Positions 34,281 through 43,817 of a DNA stretch of 64,000 nt are shown here, one piece after another. The stretch lies in NCBI RefSeq assembly GCF_023715415.1, contig NZ_JAMBOB010000001.1, positions 496,001 through 560,000 of the forward strand. The letters run 5' to 3'. Position 1 is the stretch's first letter, and the number at the start of each line of letters is the position of its first letter. The position numbers and the translations under genes are program-made. The notes below the pieces were generated by a model that saw nothing but the letters and a program-made list of their open reading frames with translations, was not told the origin of the DNA and ran no database searches. Source of the DNA: Neobacillus niacini. GTDB taxonomy: Bacteria > Bacillota > Bacilli > Bacillales > Cytobacillaceae.

Positions 34281-34757
34281 TTACAAAACCCCCCACATTC
34301 CCAACAGCGTTTTAATTAATGCAACAACAAACGCAGAGAACACTCCGAAAAGAATAACGGAGCCAGCAAGCTTGAACATATTCCCGCCAACACCTAACAC
34401 AAATCCTTCTGTTCGGTGCTCAATTGCGGCAGATATAACAGCATTTCCAAATCCGGTGACAGGCACCGCACTCCCAGCTCCGGCATACTGTCCAAGGCGA
34501 TCGTAGACACCAAATCCTGTTAGCAGCATAGACAAGAATACCATTGTAGCTACTGTCGGATTGCCGACACTCTGTTCTGTGAAATTAAAAAAGTAAATGT
34601 AAAAATAACTAATTGCTTGCCCAACAACACATATTAATCCACCTACCCAAAACGCCTTTATACAATTCTTTAGGACAGGTCGTTTTAGTTCATGCTTTTG
34701 CTGGAGCTGCTGATATTTTTGCTGTTGGGGCGTCATATTTTTCTGCTTGCTCGCCAT
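34281..34757 (-). CDS. spoVAC: Stage V sporulation protein AC
   Basis: 158 residues: a basic N-terminus (QQKYQQLQQKHELKRPVLKN) and about four membrane helices with FWVGGLICVVGQAISY, GFGVYDRLGQYAGAGSAVPV and FGNAVISAAIEH. The B. subtilis homologue is a mechanosensitive channel for dipicolinate release. It lies 16 bp after the YhcN-type lipoprotein gene. Confidence 0.92.
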   Translation of the reverse strand: MASKQKNMTPQQQKYQQLQQKHELKRPVLKNCIKAFWVGGLICVVGQAISYFYIYFFNFTEQSVGNPTVATMVFLSMLLTGFGVYDRLGQYAGAGSAVPVTGFGNAVISAAIEHRTEGFVLGVGGNMFKLAGSVILFGVFSAFVVALIKTLLGMWGVL

Positions 34758-34773
34758 TGATATTCATCCCTTC

Positions 34774-35241
34774 TTACTTCATATCTGATGTCATTTTAAC
34801 AATCTCGTTAAAACGTTTTTCAGCCTTCTTATCAGAAAGTTTTCCATTATTCTTCCTCTCAACTAGGCGCACAGCTTCTAAAAATACCTTATAATCACTC
34901 GACACTGTAAAGTTTTCCTTAGGATATTTTTTTTCTAGAATTTTATTTAGATCCTTTTCGACTTTTTTCATGTTGAACCGATGCATATGCTTCACTTTAT
35001 AGACAACAAGCGTATCCTTTTTCCCCTTTACAACTGCAACATCATAAATTTCATCGAAACTTTCTACTTCCTTTTCAATTTTTTCTGCATTGTCCTGGCC
35101 CTTATTTTCCTCCGTAACAGTCGGGTTAGGATTGGTCGTTTTTATGAGAGCCAGTTGGCTATCCTTCTCATTTTGCCCCTGACTACAAGAGCTCATTAAA
35201 AAAATTGATACAAATAATATTAGCCGAATTATGTAGACCAT
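34774..35241 (-). CDS. YhcN/YlaJ-family sporulation lipoprotein
   Basis: 155 residues. Lipoprotein signal with lipobox LMSSC (C19), then an acidic linker and a YhcN/YlaJ domain (YDVAVVKGKKDTLVVYKVKH, VEKDLNKILEKKYP). These lipoproteins sit on the spore inner membrane. It is the first gene of yhcN-spoVAC-spoVAD-spoVAE, the core order of the accessory spoVA2 operons. Confidence 0.85.
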   Translation of the reverse strand: MVYIIRLILFVSIFLMSSCSQGQNEKDSQLALIKTTNPNPTVTEENKGQDNAEKIEKEVESFDEIYDVAVVKGKKDTLVVYKVKHMHRFNMKKVEKDLNKILEKKYPKENFTVSSDYKVFLEAVRLVERKNNGKLSDKKAEKRFNEIVKMTSDMK

Positions 35242-35359
35242 TTATTTTCCTTCCCTTATCCGAATTATAGAAATATCACTCTCATATAGTTTTTTCGAGA
35301 ATAACCAAAAATATGACTTGATTCTGGTAACTTTTGTTTTTGGATTCAAGTGACAAAAA

Positions 35360-35387
35360 AAAACTGCCATTAAATTCTGGCAGTTAA
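35360..35387 (-). terminator. Terminator after short basic ORF
   Basis: Stem AACTGCCA/TGGCAGTT (35362-35385), with a run of T on the minus strand. Confidence 0.8.
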
Positions 35388-35390
35388 CAA

Positions 35391-35510
35391 TTATCTTTGA
35401 GTTTTTTTACCGCAGCCGCAGCCTTTTTTCTTAGTAATTTTCTTTGTTTGTGTTGTTTTTGTTGTTTGCGTTTTCTTATTATCAATATTCACCCTTTTTA
35501 CCACTCCCAT
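35391..35510 (-). CDS. Possible small Lys/Thr-rich peptide ending in GCGCG
   Basis: A 39-codon frame from ATG 35510 (or an internal GTG) to TAA 35391. It is rich in Thr, Gln and Lys and ends KKKGCGCGKKTQR. A terminator lies directly after the stop. The ribosome site is weak for the ATG. It lies among spore genes, and its composition resembles small spore-specific proteins. I do not recognise the family. It is the main content of the gap 35242-35590. Confidence 0.45.
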   Translation of the reverse strand: MGVVKRVNIDNKKTQTTKTTQTKKITKKKGCGCGKKTQR

Positions 35511-35590
35511 ATCGTTATTACTACTACTAATAAGATATGTTAGAAATAGATAACTTGTCTCGGGCGTACAACCATTTTAGCTTATTTCGC

Positions 35591-35941
35591 TTATATCCAA
35601 AGCTGAACAACAGCTTCTAAAAATGCCGCCATACCCGCAACAGCAAATACGAGAATAATTGGTACGAATAAGGCAGGTAAAAAGAAGTATCCAGTTACTA
35701 CTCCTGCTGAAATCCACACCCCCGTACACCAATAACAGCTTAGCAGCTCGCCAATAAATTTTTTAATGGGTGTACTCTTCGGAAGATAATACACCTCTAC
35801 AGTACCATCTTCATTTTCTTCTGCGATTTCATCAAAAAATGGTTGTCTTAGAAATTCAGTTATTTTGTCAAAAACAATAAGCCTTGTTAATCGGAAGCAG
35901 GCTAATCCTAATAATATAAAAGTTAAAAGGTCAATGTTCAC
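35591..35941 (-). CDS. yjcA: DUF1360 sporulation membrane protein YjcA
   Basis: 116 residues with two to three membrane segments and the DUF1360 signatures FRLTRLIVFDKI and LLSCYWCTGVW. It matches B. subtilis YjcA, a sporulation gene next to the cot cluster. GGAGAGAA precedes the ATG. Function not known. Confidence 0.87.
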   Translation of the reverse strand: MNIDLLTFILLGLACFRLTRLIVFDKITEFLRQPFFDEIAEENEDGTVEVYYLPKSTPIKKFIGELLSCYWCTGVWISAGVVTGYFFLPALFVPIILVFAVAGMAAFLEAVVQLWI

Positions 35942-36068
35942 TTTTTTCTCTCCTTTTCCATTTAATCAGCCTAATTTTTGTCAAAAAGGCGTTTGTCCGT
36001 TACCCAATTGGTCCTGTTTAAATATGTTAGTAATGTAAGATATATATCACGGATAGGAGGAGTAATTA

Positions 36069-36581
36069 ATGGGTTGTGGCAGAAATAGTGACTCACGGAG
36101 CAGCAATGGCTGTGTATGTGATGTTGTTCGTGCAATAAAAGATATCCAGGACAATGCTGTATTAGATGATGAATGTGTAGATTGTCCAAGTTGTTTCTTG
36201 GAACCACTTGGTTCACTTGTATCGCCAGCAAGAAGAGATCGGGCTGATACTCGTGTGTTTGTATTAAAAAACGCTGATGGTTCACCATTCCACGCATTCT
36301 TTAGCGGCGAAGGCAATGCATGTGTATCAATTTTCTTCCGCGTAGAAGATGTTTTTGATAATTGTTGTGCAACGCTTCGTGTTCTGATTCCAGGGCGCAG
36401 AGAAGGCGGGAACTTTATCCCAATTAACCTTGTTGCCGGCGGAGACAGATGCTGTATTAACCTTGAGAGAGTTTGTCAGGTTGAACGCTTCCGCGCCAGC
36501 AATGACTGTATCACAGTTGACTTAAATTGTTTCTGTGCAATACAATGTATTGCTGACGTAGATCTTGGTCTATGTGACTAA
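36069..36581 (+). CDS. cotZ: Cysteine-rich spore crust/coat protein CotZ/CotY type
   Basis: 170 residues with about 17 cysteines (GCGRNS, VCDVV, DDECVDCPSC, DNCC, DRCCIN, LNCFCAIQC). It belongs to the CotZ/CotY/ExsY family that builds disulfide-linked outer coat or exosporium lattices. GATAGGAGGAG precedes the ATG. In B. subtilis the locus also holds cotV-cotW-cotX-cotY; here only this gene is present. Which of CotZ or CotY it is closer to cannot be settled by eye. Confidence 0.87.
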   Translation: MGCGRNSDSRSSNGCVCDVVRAIKDIQDNAVLDDECVDCPSCFLEPLGSLVSPARRDRADTRVFVLKNADGSPFHAFFSGEGNACVSIFFRVEDVFDNCCATLRVLIPGRREGGNFIPINLVAGGDRCCINLERVCQVERFRASNDCITVDLNCFCAIQCIADVDLGLCD

Positions 36582-36599
36582 TTATTTTGAAATAAAATG

Positions 36600-36631
36600 A
36601 GCCAGTCGATAACTCGGCTGGCTTTTTTTTA
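36600..36631 (+). terminator. Terminator after cotZ
   Basis: Stem AGCCAG.CG/CG.CTGGCT followed by eight T. Confidence 0.85.
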
Positions 36632-36637
36632 CTTTTT

Positions 36638-37177
36638 TTACCTCTTTATGCCAATCATCATGACATCCTTTAAGTTTTTTAATAATATAGTCTCTGTTGT
36701 TTGATTTGGAAAGCGAATCGTAACATCCTGATCATTGTATTCAACTAAATATCCTTGTAAATTCTTTTCTTCCGTATAAAAGACGCAAGGAACTGGCGGT
36801 AATGCTTTAGGGAAATTTTCTAGGTATTCTAAACGCTCCATAAGGTCCATTTCTCTAAAGCCTTTTACTTTGTTAAATGTACGGGGTTTATCTTGTTTTG
36901 GCTGAATACTGTTGCCGTATTTCATTTCTTTTTCTTTTTCTTTAGGTTCTTTAGCCTCTTTAGGTATTTCTGCTTTAGCCAGTGAGACTTCAAAGAATTT
37001 TTTCTTGTTAGTTTCCTTGTTGCTTTCCCTGTTGTTTTCCTCCTCTAGCTGTGGTTCTTCAATTGGCAGCTGAACCTCCTGCCTGTTTGTAAAAACTTCC
37101 TGCATATTTTTCATAGGTGTATCTAGAAAAGTCTGTGAGACGTAAAGTACCGGCCCACGCTTAGTCTTTTTCTCCAT
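36638..37177 (-). CDS. cotO: Spore coat protein CotO (YjbX)
   Basis: 179 residues. The N-terminus (KRGPVLYVSQTFLDTP) and the C-terminal domain (FREMDLMERLEYLENFP, VPCVFYTEEKNLQGYLVE) match CotO; the middle is a charged Glu/Lys linker, shorter than in B. subtilis (227 residues). CotO controls outer coat assembly in the CotH group. The start is the ATG at 37177 after GGAGGTGA. Confidence 0.82.
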   Translation of the reverse strand: MEKKTKRGPVLYVSQTFLDTPMKNMQEVFTNRQEVQLPIEEPQLEEENNRESNKETNKKKFFEVSLAKAEIPKEAKEPKEKEKEMKYGNSIQPKQDKPRTFNKVKGFREMDLMERLEYLENFPKALPPVPCVFYTEEKNLQGYLVEYNDQDVTIRFPNQTTETILLKNLKDVMMIGIKR

Positions 37178-37259
37178 CCAATTCACCTCCATTTACCTAG
37201 CCCTACATTCTATATGTATGCAGTTTGCCTATACCCGTTCATGAAAATTAGAACAGAAA

Positions 37260-37287
37260 AATGCCCGCTAATTACTTAGCGGGCATT
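37260..37287 (-). terminator. Terminator of fabI
   Basis: Perfect 12-bp stem AATGCCCGCTAA/TTAGCGGGCATT, with T residues on the minus strand. Confidence 0.88.
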
Positions 37288-37291
37288 ACAA

Positions 37292-38062
37292 TTATAAAAT
37301 GTGGTAACCTGAGTCAACGTGTATATTTTCTCCTGTGATTCCTCTTGAAAGGTCACTGAAAAGGAATAAAGCAGTATCGCCAACTTCTTCAGTTGTTGTT
37401 GCTCTTCGTAACGGAGCTCTCTCTTCGACTACTCTTGTAATTTCGTTAAAATCGCCAACACCCTTAGCCGATAATGTTCTAATTGGACCAGCTGAGATTG
37501 AATTCACACGAATTCCCTCTTTTCCTAAATCAGCTGCAAGATAGCGAACGCTGGCATCAAGAGATGCTTTCGCTACACCCATAACATTATAATTTGGTAA
37601 TGCGCGCTCTCCTCCAAGGTAGGTTAAGGTAACAATACTACCGCCATCTGACATTAACCCTCTAGCTTCCTTTGCCACAGCAGTTAAAGAATAGGAGCTG
37701 ATATTATGTGCTAATAAGAAACCTTCTCTTGTCGTATTCAAATATTCGCCTTTTAGTTCTTCTTTGTTCGCAAAAGCAATACAATGTGCAACTCCATGTA
37801 TCGTACCTACTGTTTCTTTAATTGAAGCAAAGCATTTAGCCACTTCTTCATCATTCGTTACATCACAAGGAAGAACCAAGGTCCCTTCCGCTTCTAACGA
37901 TTCCGCTAATTCACGTACATTTCCTTCAAGTCTTTCACCTGCAAAGGTAAAGACCAAACGTGCGCCTGCATTATGCAGTGAACGTGCAATTCCCCATGCA
38001 ATACTACGTTTATTTGCTACCCCCATTACTACATAGGTTTTTCCAGTTAAAGAAAGATTCAT
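37292..38062 (-). CDS. fabI: Enoyl-ACP reductase FabI
   Basis: Reduces trans-2-enoyl-ACP with NAD(P)H in the last step of fatty acid elongation. 256 residues, SDR fold. N-terminal cofactor loop GVANKRSIAWGIA; catalytic Y158 and K165 in NYNVMGVAKA; ERALPN and SAGPIRTLSAKG substrate segments. A near-perfect FapR palindrome lies 40 bp upstream. Monocistronic. Confidence 0.95.
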   Translation of the reverse strand: MNLSLTGKTYVVMGVANKRSIAWGIARSLHNAGARLVFTFAGERLEGNVRELAESLEAEGTLVLPCDVTNDEEVAKCFASIKETVGTIHGVAHCIAFANKEELKGEYLNTTREGFLLAHNISSYSLTAVAKEARGLMSDGGSIVTLTYLGGERALPNYNVMGVAKASLDASVRYLAADLGKEGIRVNSISAGPIRTLSAKGVGDFNEITRVVEERAPLRRATTTEEVGDTALFLFSDLSRGITGENIHVDSGYHIL

Positions 38063-38101
38063 ATAGAAAAAGTCCTCCCACTCTATCCATTATATTAGTT
38101 A

Positions 38102-38118
38102 TTAGTACTTGGTACTAA
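38102..38118 (-). promoter_or_regulatory. FapR operator of fabI
   Basis: TTAGTACTTGGTACTAA is a perfect palindrome around a central T and matches the known FapR box (TTAGTACC-type). FapR, released by malonyl-CoA, controls fabI in Bacilli. Confidence 0.85.
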
Positions 38119-38171
38119 GTTTACACTATTTACTAACAAATGAAAAGTATCAGCTTTCTCAAGGTTATTCC

Positions 38172-40019
38172 CTAGAATTCTAATTCCCTTTTTAGCTCAT
38201 CCACATACTCCTTTGACCCAGTCACAATCAAACGATCATTTAGGAGCAACTCAGTGTCACCGTGAGGTACAATAGAATCCTTTCCCCGAAATATACGAAC
38301 AAAGATAACATCACCTGTAAACGGGAACCTTCTTAAAGTCATTCCGTCGTAATACTCATTTTGCATTCTAATTTCATATAGTGAGCTTTCTTGATTGGTT
38401 AAAATGTTCATAACACTTGGAGCTTCAATTAATGCACGCAGCAATGTTTTTGTTGACATAAAGGATGAGAAAACTTCAATTTCATTTTCTTTCAGACTTT
38501 GCTCAAATTCGGGACTTTCAATTCGAGCAATTACCCTGGATACACCCATTTCTTTAGCCCTTATAGCCAATGTAGCATTTGTCTGATCCTGGCCAGTGGA
38601 AATGACGACAATATCCGTTTGAAAAATCTTATTCTTCTCAATTGTCTCCAACGAAAAATCAAAAATCTCAACGATATCAAATAATGAATTAGAAATTAGT
38701 TTATCTGATTTTTCCATTCTTGTATGGTATAGCGTTGAATCATATAAGCCTGATTTTAGTTCCCTTGAGACAGGAAGCGTAACTTGGTTTGCACCTAAAA
38801 ATGCAATCCTTACATTTTGGTTTGCAGCCACTTCTTTTGGGAATAATTTCTTAAAGGCTATTGGCGTAAAAATGGAGGTAATGACCGCAACGAGTATGAG
38901 GGTCCCACTCATCTCTGGAGTAATGACCTCCATCCGCTCACCAATTGTCGCCGCTGCAATGACTAACGATAGAGTAGACGTAAGTAAGAAACCCGAAGCA
39001 AGAACAGTTTTTGTATCATACCAGATTTTCAATAAATAAACTGGAACAATCTTGGAAAGCAAAAGTCCTACTAGTAAGAGTGGTATTAATAACAAAAGTT
39101 TTTTATCCGCAAATAAAGACCAGACATCCAGCCCCACGCCAATCATTACAAAAAAGATTGGGATTAAGAAACCATAACCGAAGGAATCTAATTTATGGAT
39201 TAGTTCCTGATTTGGGGATAAGAGAGAAACCAATACACCTGCTAGGAAAGCTCCTAGGATATTTTCTGCACCTACAGTTTCTGAGAGTCCAACTAAAACG
39301 ATGATGAGCATGAATACAGCACGGGTGCCGATTTGTACGGTCCCTTTTGACATTGATTCAAGCAAGGGTCGATTTTTAAAACGTTTGCCAACAAAATACA
39401 ACAAAATACCAGCAGCAAACAATATGAGTAGAAGCCATGTATTCCCCTGTCCAGGGTCATAAATAGACACAAAAATGGCCAAAAGTATCATGGTCACTAA
39501 ATCAGCTACCACTGCAACCAACAAAATGATTTGTCCAATGTTTGATTTCATCAGATGTGCTTCTTTTAATGTTGGTACAACGACACCTAGAGAAATAGTT
39601 GATATAATTAGTGTCATTAAAAAGGCATTGTCTATAAAACCTGCAAATACAAACAAATAGGATAACCCGAGTGAAAAAATAAATATACCAATAAAGATGA
39701 TAGATGAAACCATGAACGTGTTCGGTTCTTTTTTACCGCTTGGAAGTGTATTTTTTTTCTTTCCTCCTGTGAAGGCAGTAAAATCAATTTCTAATCCACT
39801 TAGAAACATGAGGAAAATAAATCCAAGTGTCGAGAGCGTTGTTAACCACATATCTTCATGAACTACATTTAAGCCGCTTTTTCCAATCACAAGACCCATA
39901 ATAATTTCTGCAACGACAACGGGAATAAAATTTAATTTTAAACGGTGCAGTAAAAGGGGGGTTACAAACGCAACCGTTACTACCACCAGTAAAGATATTA
40001 TAGAAGCATGCTGTTCCAT
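38172..40019 (-). CDS. yjbQ: CPA2-family monovalent cation:proton antiporter YjbQ with TrkA domains
   Basis: 615 residues. About 12 to 13 membrane helices (1-390) of the KefB/CPA2 type, followed by a TrkA-N-like nucleotide-binding domain (about 405-520) and a TrkA-C domain (about 530-613, MTLRRFPFTGDVIFVRIFR). It exchanges K+ or Na+ for protons; the cytoplasmic domains gate it by ligand. It matches B. subtilis YjbQ in size and place. Confidence 0.9.
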   Translation of the reverse strand: MEQHASIISLLVVVTVAFVTPLLLHRLKLNFIPVVVAEIIMGLVIGKSGLNVVHEDMWLTTLSTLGFIFLMFLSGLEIDFTAFTGGKKKNTLPSGKKEPNTFMVSSIIFIGIFIFSLGLSYLFVFAGFIDNAFLMTLIISTISLGVVVPTLKEAHLMKSNIGQIILLVAVVADLVTMILLAIFVSIYDPGQGNTWLLLILFAAGILLYFVGKRFKNRPLLESMSKGTVQIGTRAVFMLIIVLVGLSETVGAENILGAFLAGVLVSLLSPNQELIHKLDSFGYGFLIPIFFVMIGVGLDVWSLFADKKLLLLIPLLLVGLLLSKIVPVYLLKIWYDTKTVLASGFLLTSTLSLVIAAATIGERMEVITPEMSGTLILVAVITSIFTPIAFKKLFPKEVAANQNVRIAFLGANQVTLPVSRELKSGLYDSTLYHTRMEKSDKLISNSLFDIVEIFDFSLETIEKNKIFQTDIVVISTGQDQTNATLAIRAKEMGVSRVIARIESPEFEQSLKENEIEVFSSFMSTKTLLRALIEAPSVMNILTNQESSLYEIRMQNEYYDGMTLRRFPFTGDVIFVRIFRGKDSIVPHGDTELLLNDRLIVTGSKEYVDELKRELEF

Positions 40020-40091
40020 AAATGACCTCCTTCATTTCTTTTTATAAAAATTACAAAACAAACAAAAAATAAATATAAGGGGGAATATTCC

Positions 40092-40832
40092 ATGAAAATT
40101 GATATCATTGGAGATATACACGGCTGTTTGCCAGAATTGGAAGCATTAACTAAGAAATTGGGCTACCACTGGGTAGACGGAATCCCGTCTCATCCCGAAA
40201 ACAGACTGTTAGGTTTTGTGGGCGATTTAACGGATCGTGGTCCTTCTTCTCTGAAGGTAGCAGAAATAGTATGGCGTCTTGTTTTAGAACAGAAGAAGGC
40301 ATTTTACACTCCCGGAAACCACTGTAATAAACTTTATCGTTACTTTCTTGGTAATAAAGTTCAGGAAACCCATGGGCTTGAAACAACTGTCGCAGAATTC
40401 AAATCACTTCCACGGAAAGAACAGCAATCCATTAAAAGGAAATTCATTGAACTTTATGAAAAGTCGCCGCTTCACTTAGTATTAGATCAAAATAAGCTAG
40501 TAATTGCACACGCTGGGATAAAAGAAGAACTTATCGGTAAATCAAACTCAAAAGTGAAGACGTTTGTCCTTTATGGAGATATTACTGGTGAAAAACACCC
40601 TGATGGTTCTCCCATAAGAAGAGATTGGGCTAAGGAGTATGCCGGTAAATCTATAATCGTATACGGTCACACACCCGTAAAAGAACCAAGAATTATCAAT
40701 AATACCTATAATATTGATACGGGAGCTGTTTTTGGCGGTAAGTTAACTGCACTTCGGTACCCAGAGTTAGAAATAGTTTCTGTAGATTCTACTATGCCAT
40801 ACATAGAAGAAAAATTTAAAGACTTTGCTTAA
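40092..40832 (+). CDS. prpE: Bis(5'-nucleosyl)-tetraphosphatase PrpE
   Basis: 246-residue PPP-type metallophosphatase: [45 protein letters not shown] and YGHTPVKEP carry the metal ligands. B. subtilis PrpE splits Ap4A asymmetrically and affects spore germination. AAGGGGGAAT precedes the ATG. Divergent from yjbQ. Confidence 0.92.
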   Translation: MKIDIIGDIHGCLPELEALTKKLGYHWVDGIPSHPENRLLGFVGDLTDRGPSSLKVAEIVWRLVLEQKKAFYTPGNHCNKLYRYFLGNKVQETHGLETTVAEFKSLPRKEQQSIKRKFIELYEKSPLHLVLDQNKLVIAHAGIKEELIGKSNSKVKTFVLYGDITGEKHPDGSPIRRDWAKEYAGKSIIVYGHTPVKEPRIINNTYNIDTGAVFGGKLTALRYPELEIVSVDSTMPYIEEKFKDFA

Positions 40833-40895
40833 AAAAGGGGTAATATATCCTAAAACAATCGACATATTTCCTAGGAAATCACCAAAAAACGCAAA

Positions 40896-40924
40896 AAGGC
40901 TGACTTCTTTAGGAGTCAGCCTTT
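40896..40924. terminator. Bidirectional terminator between prpE and yjbO
   Basis: Stem AAAGGCTGACT/AGTCAGCCTTT with flanking A and T runs; it overlaps the yjbO stop. Confidence 0.85.
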
Positions 40925-41809
40925 TACTAATTCATTCATATCTAAAGGAAGGCCTGATGTGAAATTCATATCCTGCCCACTAAATGGGTGGGAAAAACGT
41001 ATCCTTTTACAATGTAGCGCCTGCCGATTAATCAGCGTTTGGTTTCCTCCGTATAGGCCATCTCCCAATAATGGGTATCCTAAAAAAGACATGTGAACCC
41101 TAATTTGATGTGTTCGCCCAGTCTTTAGCTGTAATTCAACGTGTGTAAACTCTTTATACCTATTGAGTACTTGATAATGGGTACATGCATATTGCCCATC
41201 ACTGCGTACCTCTCTTTCAATAATACTTTCTTGCTTTCTTCCAATCGGCTCCTCAATTGAACCTTTCCCAAGTGGAAGGTTTCCCTCAGCAAATGCCTCA
41301 TATGTTCTATTTACATTACCTTTTTTCTGTTGTTTGCTAAGTAGATGGTGAACATGCCGGTGCTTCGCTATTAAAACAATCCCAGAAGTATCTCTGTCCA
41401 AACGGGTAACAATATGAGAGGTAGCTCTTATTCCAATTTCTTCATAGTATCCTACCAAGGCGTTTGCCAGACTGCCTGTGGGATGTTCTCGCGATGGAAT
41501 GGTACTCATACCTGCAGGTTTGTTTACAACCAATAAATATTGGTCTTCAAAAAGAATCTCCAATGGAATTTTTTCTCCTGCTGCCCCTTCACTTGGGTTT
41601 TCAGGTGGAAAAATTACAGTTAGGACTTCTCCTTCTTTTAACATATATCGAACATTTACTTCCATATCATTTACAAGAATTTTCCCGCCATTGAATTTTA
41701 TATCCGTTAGGGCAACACGTGATATTTCCTCTTCTTTCAGGACTTCTCTAATTATTCTACCTGCTTGCACTTTATTAACTACCCACTGAAGTTGAAAACC
41801 TGATTTCAT
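40916..41809 (-). CDS. yjbO: RluA-family pseudouridine synthase YjbO
   Basis: 297 residues: an N-terminal S4-like region (AGRIIREVLKEEEISRVALTD) and the RluA/RluD catalytic domain with TRLDRDTSGIVLIAKH (catalytic Asp in RLDRDTSG) and LKTGRTHQIRVHM. It isomerises uridines in RNA; the target is not known for YjbO. The start is the ATG with CGGAGGAAA upstream; a longer frame would overlap nadK. Confidence 0.9.
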   Translation of the reverse strand: MKSGFQLQWVVNKVQAGRIIREVLKEEEISRVALTDIKFNGGKILVNDMEVNVRYMLKEGEVLTVIFPPENPSEGAAGEKIPLEILFEDQYLLVVNKPAGMSTIPSREHPTGSLANALVGYYEEIGIRATSHIVTRLDRDTSGIVLIAKHRHVHHLLSKQQKKGNVNRTYEAFAEGNLPLGKGSIEEPIGRKQESIIEREVRSDGQYACTHYQVLNRYKEFTHVELQLKTGRTHQIRVHMSFLGYPLLGDGLYGGNQTLINRQALHCKRIRFSHPFSGQDMNFTSGLPLDMNELVKG

Positions 41810-41825
41810 CTGAGTTTCCTCCGAA

Positions 41826-42629
41826 TTAGTCTGAGTCTGATATAAAAGAATCATGGACTCTCTTCCAAAAAGGAAATGGTCGGAAACGGGCAAAGCGAAT
41901 TTTTTCATCTGGCACCCTAAATTGAATTGATTTTACATCTTTATGAAGTAAAGTAAGATGATCAACCGTTACTTGGAAATCCACCCGATTAACCGGTTTC
42001 AGCATACAAGTATGATGGGATGGCAGAATGAGCGGTGATCCAACCGTTCGAAACACGCGGTTATTTATTGAAGCCATCTCTGCAACCTGTAATGCCGATA
42101 TCGATGGATGGATAATAGCCCCTCCAAGTGCTTTATTATAGGCTGTACTGCCAGATGGTGTGGAGACACATAAACCATCACCTCGAAACCGTTCAAAGTG
42201 CTGCCCGCGAATTTCCACATCCATAACCAATGTCCCTTCCACACTTTTGACCGTTGATTCATTTAGTGCGAGATACCTAGATTCTTTACCTGCATGCTGG
42301 TAACGAATGATTACTTCAATTAATGGATATTCAACAACCTGATACGGTGTTTTGGCAATTGCGATGACCAGCTTTTCGATTTCATCAGGTGTCCAGTCGG
42401 CATAAAACCCAAGATGTCCCGTATGAATCCCAACAAAAGCGGTCTTATCCAAGCGGCTGCTGTATCGGTGAAAAGCATATAGGAGTGTCCCGTCGCCTCC
42501 AATTGAGACGACAATATCTGGTTGGTCCTCGTCGTAAATAAGATCAAAGTCAAGTAAATACGTTCTCATCTTGTGCATTAAGATATTCGACTTTTGATCT
42601 CCTTTGGATGTAATGGCAAATTTCATCAT
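41826..42629 (-). CDS. nadK: NAD kinase
   Basis: Phosphorylates NAD to NADP. 267 residues: [15 protein letters not shown] (GGDG catalytic motif), [35 protein letters not shown]. It lies 36 bp after relQ and 16 bp before yjbO, the conserved Bacillus order. Two adjacent ATG codons share the same ribosome site. Confidence 0.94.
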   Translation of the reverse strand: MMKFAITSKGDQKSNILMHKMRTYLLDFDLIYDEDQPDIVVSIGGDGTLLYAFHRYSSRLDKTAFVGIHTGHLGFYADWTPDEIEKLVIAIAKTPYQVVEYPLIEVIIRYQHAGKESRYLALNESTVKSVEGTLVMDVEIRGQHFERFRGDGLCVSTPSGSTAYNKALGGAIIHPSISALQVAEMASINNRVFRTVGSPLILPSHHTCMLKPVNRVDFQVTVDHLTLLHKDVKSIQFRVPDEKIRFARFRPFPFWKRVHDSFISDSD

Positions 42630-42665
42630 CGTATACTCCTTATACTAAAATTCACGTAAGCACTA

Positions 42666-43304
42666 TCAGCTTTTCTCTTCTTGTTTAAACTCTTTATTTC
42701 TTGTAAAAAACGCTTGGGCTTCTTGGATTTCACCGCGAATCAACGACATTTCTTCATCTAATCGAAATGCTGCTTCTGCAGCTCGCTGCAACCTCATTTG
42801 AATATCAGTTGGAAAAATACCTTTATATTTATAACTTAAAGTGTGTTCAATTGTTGCCCAAAAGTTCATCGCCAAGGTTCTTATTTGTATTTCAGCAAGA
42901 ATCTTTTTTTCTCCATGAATGGTTTGAACAGGATACATAATAACTACATGATAAGAGCGATATCCACTTGTCTTTTTGTGTGAGATATAATCCCGTTCCT
43001 CAACAATTTGAAGATCATTCCGATTTCTTAATAAGCTTACAACTAGGTGAATGTCATCCACAAATTGACACATGATTCGCATTCCAGCAATATCCTGCAT
43101 TTCTTCTTCCAATTTATCTAGGGGAATACCTTTTTGATTTGCTTTATCAAGGATACTGGCAATTGGTTTAACTCTCCCCGTCACAAATTCAATAGGTGAA
43201 TGGCTGGAATCTAGCTCAAATTGCCCTCTCATCCCTTTTAATTTAATTTTCAGTTCAGACACTGCCTGTTTATATGGAGCTAAAAACTGGTCCCAATGCT
43301 TCAT
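42666..43304 (-). CDS. relQ: Small alarmone synthetase RelQ/SasB (YjbM)
   Basis: Transfers pyrophosphate from ATP to GDP/GTP to make (p)ppGpp. 212 residues, synthetase domain only: PIEFVTGRVKPIASILDKA, DIAGMRIMCQFVDDI, SGYRSYHVVIMYPV, EIQIRTLAMNFWATIEH. No hydrolase domain, as in SAS proteins. First gene of relQ-nadK-yjbO. Confidence 0.93.
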   Translation of the reverse strand: MKHWDQFLAPYKQAVSELKIKLKGMRGQFELDSSHSPIEFVTGRVKPIASILDKANQKGIPLDKLEEEMQDIAGMRIMCQFVDDIHLVVSLLRNRNDLQIVEERDYISHKKTSGYRSYHVVIMYPVQTIHGEKKILAEIQIRTLAMNFWATIEHTLSYKYKGIFPTDIQMRLQRAAEAAFRLDEEMSLIRGEIQEAQAFFTRNKEFKQEEKS

Positions 43305-43334
43305 CCTTCCACCCCAATGACAACTATATTATGT

Positions 43335-43694
43335 TTAAAAAATCTCTTCTACTTTCGTGACCATTTCTGCACCATAATTACTATTGCCTCTTATGTTGTT
43401 TATTAGTTCAGTTAGTTCCTCATAGAAATTAGTTAATTCCAATTGTGTATCCCGGGAAAGAATCCAAACGGGAATTGATTGTTCCATTACCTTTTTTAAC
43501 AATGGCCAAATGGGTTCTTTCATGTCGATATATGTATACCCCTCTTGATTTTCCATTAAATAAACAAAAGAAAATTCTTTAGAATCAACAAGAATTTGTT
43601 CTGCGGGGCTTAACCCACTAATGGGCTCACTTGCATGTAAATATAATTTACTATCCAAAAAGTTTGCTTTAGTAATGTTTATTCTTTTATTCAT
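43335..43694 (-). CDS. yjbL: UPF0738 protein YjbL
   Basis: 119 residues without membrane segments or recognisable motif; length, composition (LYLHASEPISGLSPAEQIL, GNSNYGAEMVTKVEEIF) and location upstream of relQ match YjbL. Function unknown. Confidence 0.82.
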   Translation of the reverse strand: MNKRINITKANFLDSKLYLHASEPISGLSPAEQILVDSKEFSFVYLMENQEGYTYIDMKEPIWPLLKKVMEQSIPVWILSRDTQLELTNFYEELTELINNIRGNSNYGAEMVTKVEEIF

Positions 43695-43817
43695 CTTTTT
43701 TTACCTCCACTATTCACTCCCTTATTTTATCATAATCTATCCATTTCTCCCAAGAATTGCGGTTTAACTTAAAGCTAGGATACAATAAAAATATGTTTGG
43801 AAAGGAATGGACCGTAA

